Shown: positions 31,918-41,213 of the stretch, one piece after another
Numbering within the stretch: the first letter of the stretch is position 1
Layout: each line of letters begins with the position of its first letter
Origin: CAUZIB01 sp963663925
GTDB lineage: Bacteria > Acidobacteriota > Vicinamibacteria > Vicinamibacterales > UBA8438
Reading direction: 5' to 3'
DNA: 64,000 bases
Assembly (NCBI GenBank): GCA_965237405.1
Contig: OZ250139.1
Span: 3,596,001 to 3,660,000, forward strand
Notes under the pieces: model-generated
What the model saw: the letters and a program-made list of their open reading frames with translations, nothing else
What the model was told of the DNA's origin: nothing
The model's database searches: none
Translations under genes and position numbers: made by a program

Positions 31918-34900
31918 GTGCCACTCGCCACTCCTTCGCTAACACTTCAAGCGCTCCTTGCAACGGGAGCCGGCCGCGCCGGATTGGGGATCGCTGGCGA
32001 GGTTGTCTGTGGGCTCTCTCCGCCGGCGCAAGCCCTGGCCGTGGCGATGGTATCGACGTCGTTTCCCACGCTCCTGGTCGTGCCAACCGACGCGGCGGTG
32101 GAGGTCATGACCGCCGACTCCCGCTTCTTTTATGCCGCGCTGCAGGGTGCCACGCGGGTCGAGACGGCTCGTGTCGTTCTCCCCTTTCCGTCGCTCGAGG
32201 TGGATCCGTATCGTCAAATTGTTCCGCATCTCGACGTGGCCTCAGCCCGGGCTCGTGCGCTGACGGCGCTGGCGCAAGGCACCGCCCGCCTGTTGATCGC
32301 GTCAGCCTCGGCGCTGCTACCGCGTGTTTCCAGCCCTCGCCGGCTTCTGCTCGCTAATCGTGAGCTGGTCGTCGGAGGTGAACTTTCGCCCTCCGACCTC
32401 GGCGATCTCCTCGCCGATGCAGGTTTCACGCCAGGCGATCCAGTCGAAGCACACGGTGAGTTCTGTGTACGAGGTGGTGTCGTTGACTATTTTCAGGCGG
32501 GTGATAGCTACCCGACACGCGCTGAATTTGTCGGTGATTTGATTGAGTCGCTCCGTCAGTTCGATCCAGGGAACCAACGCTCGGTTGCGACCCTTGACCG
32601 CGCGAGCGTGGTCCCGCTTCGAGAGACACTCGAATTGGAGGGCCATTCGGACGACCCGGAAGCACTCGATCGCTCTGCGACGGTCCGCAATTACGTATCG
32701 GGCGTTGATTCGATGCAGACGTTTGTCAGCAATTGGGCCGAGTGCGAGCGTCGGGCAACATTGGTCGCCGAGCAGGTGACGGAAAGCTACGCCACGACCG
32801 TTCAGAAAGGTGAAGAGGCCCCGCCCCCCGAGGTTCTGCATGCGGATTGGTCCAGCTTGCAATCTTGGCTTGGCCTGGGCGGCCGATTAGAGGCGCTGGC
32901 TCTCGACGACGATGTCAAGTCGATTTCGGACCGTACTCATCGGGCTATCTCATGCCAGCCAGCCGAACGATACCACGGCCGATTTGCCACGTGGGTTGAC
33001 GCGATTCGTCGGGGTCAGATGGCGGGCGAGAGCCAGTTATTCGTCGCCGCGACACCTGGACGCGCCGAACGCATTATCGAGGTTCTAGCCGACGAAGCGG
33101 TGCCGGCGGTCTCTCTACATCGGAGCGAGACGACGCAGGGCGCAGCTCTGCTCGTGGCAACAGGTCAGCTCTCAAGCGGCTTCCGACTTCCAGAGGCTGC
33201 ATTGCAGGTGTACGCGGAGACAGACGTCTTCGGCGAGGAACGCCGTGTGCAAGATCGACGGCAGTCGGTCGTCCGGGCGTTCCTATCCGATCTTCGGGAC
33301 CTAAAGGTTGGCGACCACGTGGTCCACGTGGACCACGGAATCGGCGCATTCGTAGGGCTCACGCAGCTTGCCGTCGGAGAAATATCCCAGGAACTGATGG
33401 AGTTGCGCTATGCCGATGGGGACAAGTTGTTCGTGCCGGTCGAGCATCTCGACCTGGTCCAGAAGTACACGGGTGCTCAGCATCCCGCGCTGGATCGGCT
33501 CGGCGGCACGACGTGGGAGCGAGCGAAGACCCGGGTTAAACGCGCGATGCGCGACATGGCTGGCGAGCTGCTGAAGTTGTACGCCGCGCGTCAAGCAGTT
33601 GTCGGTCACGCTTTTAGTCCAGATACCCATTGGCAGGAAGAGTTCGACGCGGCATTCGAGTTCGACCTCACTCCTGACCAGACCAGTGCCGTTCGCGACA
33701 TTAAGCGTGACATGGAAGCACCGACCCCGATGGATCGGTTGCTGTGTGGTGACGTCGGCTATGGCAAGACGGAAGTGGCGCTGCGCGCAGCGTTCAAAGC
33801 GGTGATGGACGGCAAGCAGGTGGCCTTCCTGGCACCCACGACCGTTCTCGCGTTTCAGCATCTCAGAACGCTCGAAGAGCGGTTTGCAGGATTTCCCGTT
33901 CACATCAACATGCTTAGTCGCTTCCGGAGTCGTTCAGAGCAAAAGATGATTCTCTCGGATGTCGCCAGTGGGCGAGTTGACGTGGTCGTCGGCACCCACC
34001 GGCTGTTGTCGAAGGACGTGGTGTTTCGCGACTTGGAATTCCTGATCGTCGACGAGGAGCAGCGGTTCGGAGTGGCCCACAAAGAACGGTTGAAGCAGCT
34101 CCGTCAAAATGTCGACGTGCTGACACTTACCGCTACTCCGATCCCTCGCACTCTAAATATGTCACTCATGGGGATACGTGACATGTCCGTGATCGAAACG
34201 CCGCCCAAGGACCGGCTGTCGATTCAAACCAACGTGGCCAAGTTCGATCCCAGTGTGGTGGCCAGGGCTATCAGGACAGAACTAGATCGCGCGGGGCAGG
34301 TCTATTTTGTGCACAATCGGATTCGCTCGATTCATTCCGTCGCCGACATGATACGGCGTCTCGTGCCCGAAGCTCGTCTGGCGGTCGCCCACGGTCAGTC
34401 CACGGAAACCGAACTCGAGAAAGTCATGATTGCGTTCGTGGCGCACGAGTTCGATGTTCTGCTGTCGACGACCATCATCGAAAACGGTCTCGACATTCCC
34501 AACGTTAATACGATCATCGTCAACCACGCTCAGCGATATGGCCTGTCGCAGCTCTATCAGCTCCGTGGACGGGTCGGACGTTCGGATCGGCGGGCGTATG
34601 CGTACCTTTTCATCCCCCCGGCAGACAATCTGTCACCCGTCGCCGAGCAGCGGCTCGCGGCGATCAAGGAATTCAGCAACCTCGGCAGTGGCTTCAGAGT
34701 GGCGGCGTTGGACCTTGAAATCCGCGGTGCCGGGAACTTGCTTGGTGCGGAGCAAAGCGGCCACATCGAAGCGATCGGTTTCGATATGTACGTGAAGCTC
34801 CTAGAGCAGACGGTGCAGGAGCTTAAAGGTGAAGTTGTTGGAGATCAACGTCGGGCAACCGTCAACCTCGGCGTGCAGCTCCGAATCAACGAAAGCTACG

Positions 34901-35421
34901 TGGCGGAAACCAATCAGCGACTTGCTCTCTATCGCCGAATCGCAGCTGCGGAGAGTGAAATCGAGCTCGCTACCGTGGTGGAGGAGCTTACCGATCGATA
35001 TGGACCGGTACCTCCACCGGTTATGCGGCTGGTTCAGTTTGGTCGAATCCGGGTACTTGCTGACTGCTTGGGCGTTGAGTCAATCGATCGCGAAAAACAC
35101 CTGCTCGTGTTGCGATTTCGGGACGACGCGCCAGTCGACCCCGGACGCGTGGCGGCGCTCGTCCAGAGTCGCCACGACATCACGCTGACCCCCCCTGGCG
35201 TGATTCGCGTCGATCTGGAGGCGTCGGTGGGCCCGTCAGCCCAAACTCCGCGGCGACGACTGGAGGTGGAGTCGACGTCTTGGTGGACGAGCCGTGCGAC
35301 AAGCGGTGAAGTCACGTCAGGATTCTCGAAGGACGAGATCTCGAAGGCGAGTCGGACCGGGGGCGACGAGCTCATTTGGAGAGTCAGCGAGCTGCTGGAC
35401 CAACTCAGCGCCGAAACATGA
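31918..35421 (+). CDS. mfd: transcription-repair coupling factor Mfd
   Basis: 1167-residue ATP-dependent translocase that removes RNA polymerase stalled at lesions and recruits UvrA. The N-terminal UvrB-like region is followed by the polymerase-interacting domain (VGDHVVHVDHGIGAFVGL), then the RecG-like motor with GDVGYGKT near residue 612, VDEEQRFGVAHK near 709 and ENGLDIPNVNTIIV, and the C-terminal TRCF domain. It starts with GTG, preceded by CAGGAGTTCTGCCG. Confidence 0.96.
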   Translation: MPLATPSLTLQALLATGAGRAGLGIAGEVVCGLSPPAQALAVAMVSTSFPTLLVVPTDAAVEVMTADSRFFYAALQGATRVETARVVLPFPSLEVDPYRQIVPHLDVASARARALTALAQGTARLLIASASALLPRVSSPRRLLLANRELVVGGELSPSDLGDLLADAGFTPGDPVEAHGEFCVRGGVVDYFQAGDSYPTRAEFVGDLIESLRQFDPGNQRSVATLDRASVVPLRETLELEGHSDDPEALDRSATVRNYVSGVDSMQTFVSNWAECERRATLVAEQVTESYATTVQKGEEAPPPEVLHADWSSLQSWLGLGGRLEALALDDDVKSISDRTHRAISCQPAERYHGRFATWVDAIRRGQMAGESQLFVAATPGRAERIIEVLADEAVPAVSLHRSETTQGAALLVATGQLSSGFRLPEAALQVYAETDVFGEERRVQDRRQSVVRAFLSDLRDLKVGDHVVHVDHGIGAFVGLTQLAVGEISQELMELRYADGDKLFVPVEHLDLVQKYTGAQHPALDRLGGTTWERAKTRVKRAMRDMAGELLKLYAARQAVVGHAFSPDTHWQEEFDAAFEFDLTPDQTSAVRDIKRDMEAPTPMDRLLCGDVGYGKTEVALRAAFKAVMDGKQVAFLAPTTVLAFQHLRTLEERFAGFPVHINMLSRFRSRSEQKMILSDVASGRVDVVVGTHRLLSKDVVFRDLEFLIVDEEQRFGVAHKERLKQLRQNVDVLTLTATPIPRTLNMSLMGIRDMSVIETPPKDRLSIQTNVAKFDPSVVARAIRTELDRAGQVYFVHNRIRSIHSVADMIRRLVPEARLAVAHGQSTETELEKVMIAFVAHEFDVLLSTTIIENGLDIPNVNTIIVNHAQRYGLSQLYQLRGRVGRSDRRAYAYLFIPPADNLSPVAEQRLAAIKEFSNLGSGFRVAALDLEIRGAGNLLGAEQSGHIEAIGFDMYVKLLEQTVQELKGEVVGDQRRATVNLGVQLRINESYVAETNQRLALYRRIAAAESEIELATVVEELTDRYGPVPPPVMRLVQFGRIRVLADCLGVESIDREKHLLVLRFRDDAPVDPGRVAALVQSRHDITLTPPGVIRVDLEASVGPSAQTPRRRLEVESTSWWTSRATSGEVTSGFSKDEISKASRTGGDELIWRVSELLDQLSAET

Positions 35422-35531
35422 CGTGACGGGTGTTACGAAGGTGGATCGAGGATAAACCTCGGGTCCCCTTCTTGGGAAATATTGCGCACGGCCACGACCC
35501 AACAGTAATATGAGGAAGAGGCAAGCATGGT

Positions 35532-36644
35532 ATGTCAATAGCAAAGATATTCCGTCTCGACATCCACGGGATCGGTCTGGCGTTTGGCATTGCGGCTTCG
35601 ATTATGGTTGTCTGCGAGGCCGGAGCGCAGGAAGCAAATGAGCCGTATTTCGTTGAGCGCGTACTAGTCAAGGTCAACGGCGAGATTCTCACGCAGAGCG
35701 ATCTCGAAAACCGGCAAGTGAACGAGATTCAGTTACGTGGTCTCCGACCGACAACCACCGCAGAGCTGGCGCGCATCATCGCAGAGGTAACCCCAGAGGT
35801 GATCGCGGCGCAGGTTGATGAATTACTCATGGTTCAGACGGCCCGCGGAATGGGCTTCGACTTCACGGATGAGATCTTCGAAGAGTTCTTGACGAACGCG
35901 CGAGGTGTCTTCCGCGTACCGGGGCAAGAAAAAGATTTCGAGACCAACGAAGAGGTGCTTCAGGCTTTCGAGGAGTCGGAAGGAATATCACGCCAAGAGT
36001 TGCGCCGGCAGATCGAGCTTCAGATGCTTTCTCGGCAGGCCATGCGAGTTGAGATATTGGATAAGGTCAGCATGACCGATGTTGAAGCACGTGAGTACTA
36101 CACCGAGAACGCCGATGAGTACACTACACCGGCAACCGCTGCTCTTCGTGAGATTCTCATTGCGGTTCTGGAACAGGTGTCCGCGGGAGCCGAAGAGGAA
36201 GCGAGGACGGTGGCCACGACCACCGTGGCGCGCCTCCGGGACGGTGCAGACTTTGGGGTAATGGCGGCCGAGCTGTCGGATTCACCATCGAAGGCGAACG
36301 GTGGACGGATCGGGCCGCTGATGGTGACTGAGTACTCGAAGCCGATCCAGGAGCTCATAGCTGGGTTGGAGGTCGGTGAGGTCGCCGATCCCGTCCGAAC
36401 GGCGCAAGGCTATCAGGTCGTAATGCTGGACCTGCGCATCGACGCCTATGTGCGGCCGTTCGATGAAGTACGCGACGAGATCACGAGCAGTGTCTTCGGC
36501 GATCGCAGAACAGAAGCGTACAACAAACTAATGAAAAAATTACGAGGCGAAGCGATCATGGAATGGCACAGCGATGAGCTCAAGCAAGCGTACGAGAATT
36601 ATCGAACGGCCAATCCTGAAGTTGCGGTCTTACCAATTCGCTAG
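35532..36644 (+). CDS. SurA-like periplasmic peptidyl-prolyl isomerase
   Basis: 370-residue exported protein. A signal peptide (residues 1-32, LAFGIAASIMVVCEAGAQ) is followed by a SurA N-terminal chaperone region (VERVLVKVNGEILTQSDLENRQ) and one parvulin domain at about residues 200-305 (ALREILIAV ... RIGPLMVTEYSKPIQELIAGLEVGEVADPVRTAQGYQVVML). SurA proteins chaperone outer-membrane proteins. Only one parvulin domain is present, unlike E. coli SurA with two. Confidence 0.87.
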   Translation: MSIAKIFRLDIHGIGLAFGIAASIMVVCEAGAQEANEPYFVERVLVKVNGEILTQSDLENRQVNEIQLRGLRPTTTAELARIIAEVTPEVIAAQVDELLMVQTARGMGFDFTDEIFEEFLTNARGVFRVPGQEKDFETNEEVLQAFEESEGISRQELRRQIELQMLSRQAMRVEILDKVSMTDVEAREYYTENADEYTTPATAALREILIAVLEQVSAGAEEEARTVATTTVARLRDGADFGVMAAELSDSPSKANGGRIGPLMVTEYSKPIQELIAGLEVGEVADPVRTAQGYQVVMLDLRIDAYVRPFDEVRDEITSSVFGDRRTEAYNKLMKKLRGEAIMEWHSDELKQAYENYRTANPEVAVLPIR

Positions 36645-36661
36645 CCACGCCACAAACCCAG

Positions 36662-37750
36662 ATGCGGATCGGACCGTTGCGGCTAGATCAGCCGTTTGCT
36701 CTGGCCCCGATGGCCGGGATGACAGACTCATCCTTCCGTCGTCTCGTGAAGCGTCACGGCGGATGTGGGCTGGTCGTTACGGAGATGGTGAGTTCGGATG
36801 GGCTTGTCCGTGGTATTGACCGGACGCTCGAATATGCCGAGTACACGGAAGAGGAACGGCCAGTTTCGATCCAAATATTCGGCGGCGATCCACAAAAAAT
36901 GGCGGACGCTGCGAGAATCGTCGAGGGCATGGGCGCGGACCTCATCGATGTGAATATGGGATGCCCGGTTCCCAAGATCGCTAAACACAACGCCGGTTGC
37001 AGTCTCATGAGGGAACCCTTTCGCGCGGCGCGCATTATTCGGTCCATGACCGATGCGGTGCGGGTGCCGGTGACGGTCAAGATGCGGGCGGGTTGGGATG
37101 ATCACGCGATCAACGCGCCCGAGCTCGCGAAACGATTGGAGGATTCAGGCGCAGCGGCTGTTGCAGTACACGGGCGGACGGCGCGGCAATCGTACCGTGG
37201 GGTCTCGGACTGGGATCTCATTGACAAGGTTGCCGCGGGAGTCGAGATCCCGGTTTTCGGTAGTGGGGACTGCGTGACGCCCGAGCAGGTGGTCGCGCGT
37301 GTTACTGAAACTCGGGTGGCAGGTATTCTCGTTGGGCGGGGCGCGTTGCGTAATCCGTGGATTTTTCAACAGGCTGAGGCGTTGAGTGTCGGCGGTCCAG
37401 CTCTGGTGGTGTCTGACGCTACACGGGGCCAGTTCCTTCTGGACTACATCGAGCTGTTGCTACGCGATGGGCTCGAGGAGTCGGTCGGGTTTCGCCACGA
37501 GGTGCCAAGGAGTGGCGCCGTGCGTTGGCTTAGTACCCGCCCGCCGCAGTTTCGCGACCGTTGGGTTGTCAACAAGCTGCGAGCACTGGGGTCGTGGTAC
37601 ACGAAAGGGCTGCGGGGCGGATCGGAGCTGCGCACACGGATTAACTCGCTGGAGTCGATCGACGAACTTCGTGATGCCATCGTGGGCTTCTTCTTTCGGT
37701 CTGTACCAGTTCCCGCCCTGAGTAGCCTGGGGGCAGCGCGCGCTTTATAA
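36662..37750 (+). CDS. dusB: tRNA-dihydrouridine synthase (DusB-type)
   Basis: 362-residue FMN-dependent enzyme that reduces uridines in tRNA. The N-terminal LAPMAGMTDSSFRRLVKRHG and the catalytic-cysteine motif DVNMGCPVPKIAKHNAG are diagnostic. VHGRTARQSYRG and VFGSGDCVTPEQ follow. Fold and length match DusB; substrate positions cannot be inferred. It starts 17 bp after the SurA-like gene. Confidence 0.92.
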   Translation: MRIGPLRLDQPFALAPMAGMTDSSFRRLVKRHGGCGLVVTEMVSSDGLVRGIDRTLEYAEYTEEERPVSIQIFGGDPQKMADAARIVEGMGADLIDVNMGCPVPKIAKHNAGCSLMREPFRAARIIRSMTDAVRVPVTVKMRAGWDDHAINAPELAKRLEDSGAAAVAVHGRTARQSYRGVSDWDLIDKVAAGVEIPVFGSGDCVTPEQVVARVTETRVAGILVGRGALRNPWIFQQAEALSVGGPALVVSDATRGQFLLDYIELLLRDGLEESVGFRHEVPRSGAVRWLSTRPPQFRDRWVVNKLRALGSWYTKGLRGGSELRTRINSLESIDELRDAIVGFFFRSVPVPALSSLGAARAL

Positions 37751-37834
37751 CCTCGGTAGCCGCAACCGGGCGTCCATCGCGACTCGGGTGAAGACCTCAC
37801 GGGTACAGGCATCGAGATCTGAGCGAAGATTCAA

Positions 37835-38725
37835 TCAGGGTCCTGTATGCCGTTCGCCCATGCGGCACTCATCGTCGCCCCACTCGATTTCGACCGTCGT
37901 GTGCGCGAACCGGTACTCGTCGCAGAGACGCGCGATGTCCAGACGAAGCTGAGTGACGTCATCCTTGCTCGTCTCACCCGGCACCACAATATGTGTGGAC
38001 AATACATGATGCGCACCGTCCATCGACCAGGCGTGCGTGTGGTGAGTCGACCGTACATGTTCCAGGGCGCCGAAGCGATGTTCGAGCTCTCGGAGGTCGA
38101 TATCATCGGGAACGGCTTGCAGAAACAGCATGAGCGTTTGACGAAGTTTGCGGAGCACATTGAAAAGAATGAAGCTGGTGATCGCGACCGACAAGATCGG
38201 ATCGAGAATGGGGAGATCGACGAAAAGCATCGTAATGCTGGCGATCAGCACCGCGATCCACCCGAGCACGTCCTCAACGAGATGCCACGAGGCAACCGAT
38301 GCGTTGAGCGACGTGCCGCCGTGAAGCCGCCAGGCAGCGGTACCATTAACGATGATTCCGATCATGGCAAACACGAGCATCCCTCCGGCGTTGGGAGCTT
38401 CCGGTTGAAATAGACGTGGGATAGCCTGCGTCAGGACGAGGATCGAACCTAGCACCAAGACGGTTGTATTAGTCCACGCCCCGAGCAGCGAGAAGCGCAG
38501 GTAGCCGTACGAAAAGCGGCGGTCGCGTTCCTTTTTGGCATATCGGTCGAGGGACCACGCGGCCCCGAGTGCCAGACTGTCCCCGAGGTCATGGACCGCG
38601 TCAGACAGGATGGCCACGCTGTTCGTCCAGATGCCTCCAGCGATTTCCAGGATGGCGAAGCTGGTATTGAGTAGAAACGCCAGCCGGAGGTCGAACGTCG
38701 CATTCTTTAAGTGTGAAACTTCCAT
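37835..38725 (-). CDS. cation diffusion facilitator (Zn2+/Co2+ efflux)
   Basis: 296-residue transporter with six predicted helices. The first metal site is LSDAVHDLGDSLALGAAW (His-x3-Asp) and the second is WHLVEDVLGWIAVL, both as in ZitB/CzcD-type exporters. The cytoplasmic C-terminal domain ends HTTVEIEWGDDECRM. It exports divalent cations by proton exchange. It diverges from the Nudix gene with 49 bp between. Confidence 0.92.
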   Translation of the reverse strand: MEVSHLKNATFDLRLAFLLNTSFAILEIAGGIWTNSVAILSDAVHDLGDSLALGAAWSLDRYAKKERDRRFSYGYLRFSLLGAWTNTTVLVLGSILVLTQAIPRLFQPEAPNAGGMLVFAMIGIIVNGTAAWRLHGGTSLNASVASWHLVEDVLGWIAVLIASITMLFVDLPILDPILSVAITSFILFNVLRKLRQTLMLFLQAVPDDIDLRELEHRFGALEHVRSTHHTHAWSMDGAHHVLSTHIVVPGETSKDDVTQLRLDIARLCDEYRFAHTTVEIEWGDDECRMGERHTGP

Positions 38726-38774
38726 TGATGCTAATGTCCTGCGATTGTTATTCTAGTTCTCTTGGGGTTCGTTC

Positions 38775-39290
38775 GTGACGCGTAAAGAGACCCCTATTGC
38801 TCGGCGGATCTCCGACGTCGACTGGAAGCGGTGGACGGCAGTGGATCCTGCCACCCTTGTCTTCGTGATCCGTCAGGGACGAATCCTACTGATCCGCAAG
38901 AAGCGCGGTCTGGGAGCTGGCAAGGTCAATGGTCCCGGCGGGCGTATCGAGCCAGGTGAGCTACCCGAAGCCGGTGCGGCTCGCGAACTCCGTGAGGAAC
39001 TCGGCGTTCGGGCCGGGCAACTTATACGTCTGGGCGATCACCGATTTCAGTTTATCGACGGTTACTCGACCTACGTCCACGTGTACCGCACCTCTGAGGT
39101 CGAAGGCACCCCAGTCGAAACCGAGGAAGCCTCTCCGATTTGGTGCGATGTCGACGCGATTCCGTTCGATGAGATGTGGGAGGACGACCGGTATTGGCTA
39201 CCCTTGGTCCTCAAGGGTCGACGGTTCTCCGGCTATTGGATCTTCGATGGCGAGACCATGCTCGACTATCGGCTGGATGTGCTCGACTGA
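38775..39290 (+). CDS. MTH1-like Nudix hydrolase (oxidised purine dNTPase)
   Basis: 171-residue Nudix hydrolase. The Nudix box GRIEPGELPEAGAARELREELGV fits GX5EX7REUXEEXGU exactly. Unlike most bacterial MutT proteins, the surroundings closely follow animal MTH1/NUDT1: KKRGLGAGKVNGPGGRI before the box, then VHVYRTSEVEGTPVETEE, IPFDEMWEDDRYWLPLVL and RFSGYWIFDGETMLDY. MTH1 hydrolyses 8-oxo-dGTP and 2-OH-dATP. An N-terminal extension of about 20 residues is present. The start is GTG. Confidence 0.9.
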   Translation: MTRKETPIARRISDVDWKRWTAVDPATLVFVIRQGRILLIRKKRGLGAGKVNGPGGRIEPGELPEAGAARELREELGVRAGQLIRLGDHRFQFIDGYSTYVHVYRTSEVEGTPVETEEASPIWCDVDAIPFDEMWEDDRYWLPLVLKGRRFSGYWIFDGETMLDYRLDVLD

Positions 39291-39375
39291 TCCAAAGACT
39301 AGCCCAAGATGCGCTCCGAGCTCGATGTTTGGCCGATCCTTGTCGCTGACGTATCATGGCTGCCGGAGGTCGCCG

Positions 39376-41172
39376 ATGGGTAGGACAGTTTGTTTGGTCG
39401 CGATCGTCATGGTGGCTTGGACCGTCAAGGCTGAGGCCGGTCAGGCCGGCCCGCTGGCGTGGTCGGGGGACCTGACGGCGATCACGGCCGATGATTGGGA
39501 CCGGGACAAGGCGGCCCACCTTCTCGAACGCGCCGGGTTCGGTGGTACACCAGCTGACGGCGAACGCCTCGCCGGGATGACGCCGGAGGAGGCCGTTGCC
39601 AGCTTGGTCAAGTACCGTCGAATTCCCGATCGCCTGGCGTCGTTCAACCCGTCGCCAATCTGGGACCCTGCCATGGACCCGTTCCCAAAGAGTAGAGCCG
39701 AGGCGGTCAGAATTGCTCGCGAGACGGGTCAATCAATGGGCGTCTTAATGTTGCCGGACTGGGAGCCACGCCGGTTGCAACCGGTTGTCAACAAGTTCTT
39801 CTTCGGCCTTCGATCGAACGCGATCGAGACGCAACGCTTGGCGACTTGGTGGGGGCACCGGATGCTTGTAACCGAGCGGCCTCTGGAAGAAAAGCTCACA
39901 CTTTTCTGGCACGGACACTTTGCCACCGGCAATGCCAAGGTTCGGGACGCACGGATGATGGAACGTCAGAATCAGATGCTTCGCGCGAATGCTAGCGGGA
40001 GCTTTCGGGACCTGCTTCTCGGAATCCTCAGGGACCCCGCAATGCTGGTCTATTTGGACAACGGAGAAAACGTCAAAGACCATCCGAACGAGAACTTCGG
40101 GCGCGAGTTGCTTGAGCTTTTCACGATGGGAGTGGGCAACTACAGCGAGAACGACATTCGCGAGGCCTCACGGGCCTTTACCGGATGGACTAACGACGTG
40201 CTTGAGTTTCGCTTCGATCGAGTCCAGCATGACTACGGTCCAAAGACGTTCCTCGGCCAGACGGGCTTGTTTGATGGCACCGACATCATCGAGATAATCC
40301 TGGAGGAGCCTGCCACTGCCGAGTTTGTCGCCGCCAAACTCTATCGGTTCTTCGTCCGCGAAGAGCTCGAGGATAAGGTTCGCGCTGAGCTTGGCTCGAT
40401 ACTGAGAAACCATGACTACGAGCTTGAGCCTCTCCTAACTCAGATCTTTTTGTCCAAGGATTTCTACGGGCCGGCGTCGTACGCAACCCAGATTAAGGGC
40501 CCAGTCCAGTTGGTGGTGTCGACATATCGCAAGCTGGGCCTGCGGGAGCTTCCGACGATCCCGGACTTTAACCAGCTTACTAGCGACTTAGGTCAGACGT
40601 TGTTCAATCCGCCAAACGTGGCTGGCTGGGCCGGCGGACGAGCCTGGGTCACGCCGGGGTCACTGCTGCAGCGGGGGAACATTTTCCGGACTATTTTGTT
40701 CGCCGAAGCCGACTCATTTCGTGCGCCAGACCGCAGCGTTCCCGGCGTATACGCACGGGTAGCGCGCCGTCTCGACGCTGGCATGAATATCTCAGCGGCG
40801 ACGCAAGAGGGTGACGCGGAGTCGAGCTTGCTGGCTGACCGGAACGAGGACTACAACACCCGGTATGGTGGGTACATGGGCTATGTCATGGCGTTCGACA
40901 AGCTCAAGCCGATATTGCGCCGCACACCAGATCTGGATCTGGTCAAGCTGGTAACCGAAGCTGGTGCAACGGACGCGGCGGCAGCGGTAGGTCACTTCGT
41001 TAAGCGCTTTCTTCGGGTCGATCTGGCGGCCGAGGATCACGCCGTGCTGGTTCATTTTCTTCAACTCGAGCTTGGTTCGGATCGCATCGCGCCGCACGAC
41101 GTACAGACGGAAACCGCTCTGCGGTCGCTGTTGTATCTTGTTCTGAGCACACCGGAGTATCAGTTGGCGTAG
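39376..41172 (+). CDS. DUF1800 secreted protein
   Basis: 598-residue exported protein of the DUF1800 family, whose function is unknown. A signal peptide is at residues 1-22 (MGRTVCLVAIVMVAWTVKAE). Family features are AAHLLERAGFGGTPADGERL, EKLTLFWHGHFATGNAKV and NENFGRELLELFTMGVGNYSE. I use the ATG at 39376, preceded by GGAGGT at ideal spacing; the longer open frame into the Nudix gene is rejected. It is followed 41 bp later by a DUF1501 gene, its usual partner. Confidence 0.9.
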   Translation: MGRTVCLVAIVMVAWTVKAEAGQAGPLAWSGDLTAITADDWDRDKAAHLLERAGFGGTPADGERLAGMTPEEAVASLVKYRRIPDRLASFNPSPIWDPAMDPFPKSRAEAVRIARETGQSMGVLMLPDWEPRRLQPVVNKFFFGLRSNAIETQRLATWWGHRMLVTERPLEEKLTLFWHGHFATGNAKVRDARMMERQNQMLRANASGSFRDLLLGILRDPAMLVYLDNGENVKDHPNENFGRELLELFTMGVGNYSENDIREASRAFTGWTNDVLEFRFDRVQHDYGPKTFLGQTGLFDGTDIIEIILEEPATAEFVAAKLYRFFVREELEDKVRAELGSILRNHDYELEPLLTQIFLSKDFYGPASYATQIKGPVQLVVSTYRKLGLRELPTIPDFNQLTSDLGQTLFNPPNVAGWAGGRAWVTPGSLLQRGNIFRTILFAEADSFRAPDRSVPGVYARVARRLDAGMNISAATQEGDAESSLLADRNEDYNTRYGGYMGYVMAFDKLKPILRRTPDLDLVKLVTEAGATDAAAAVGHFVKRFLRVDLAAEDHAVLVHFLQLELGSDRIAPHDVQTETALRSLLYLVLSTPEYQLA

Positions 41173-41213
41173 GCTCGGTAGGAACCATTCGTTGTTTGCT
41201 CAGGGAGCATCCC

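Noticed and set aside
38929..39375. N-terminal extension of the DUF1800 frame into the Nudix gene
   Set aside because: It reads the Nudix gene out of frame; the ATG at 39376 has a strong ribosome binding site and signal peptide.
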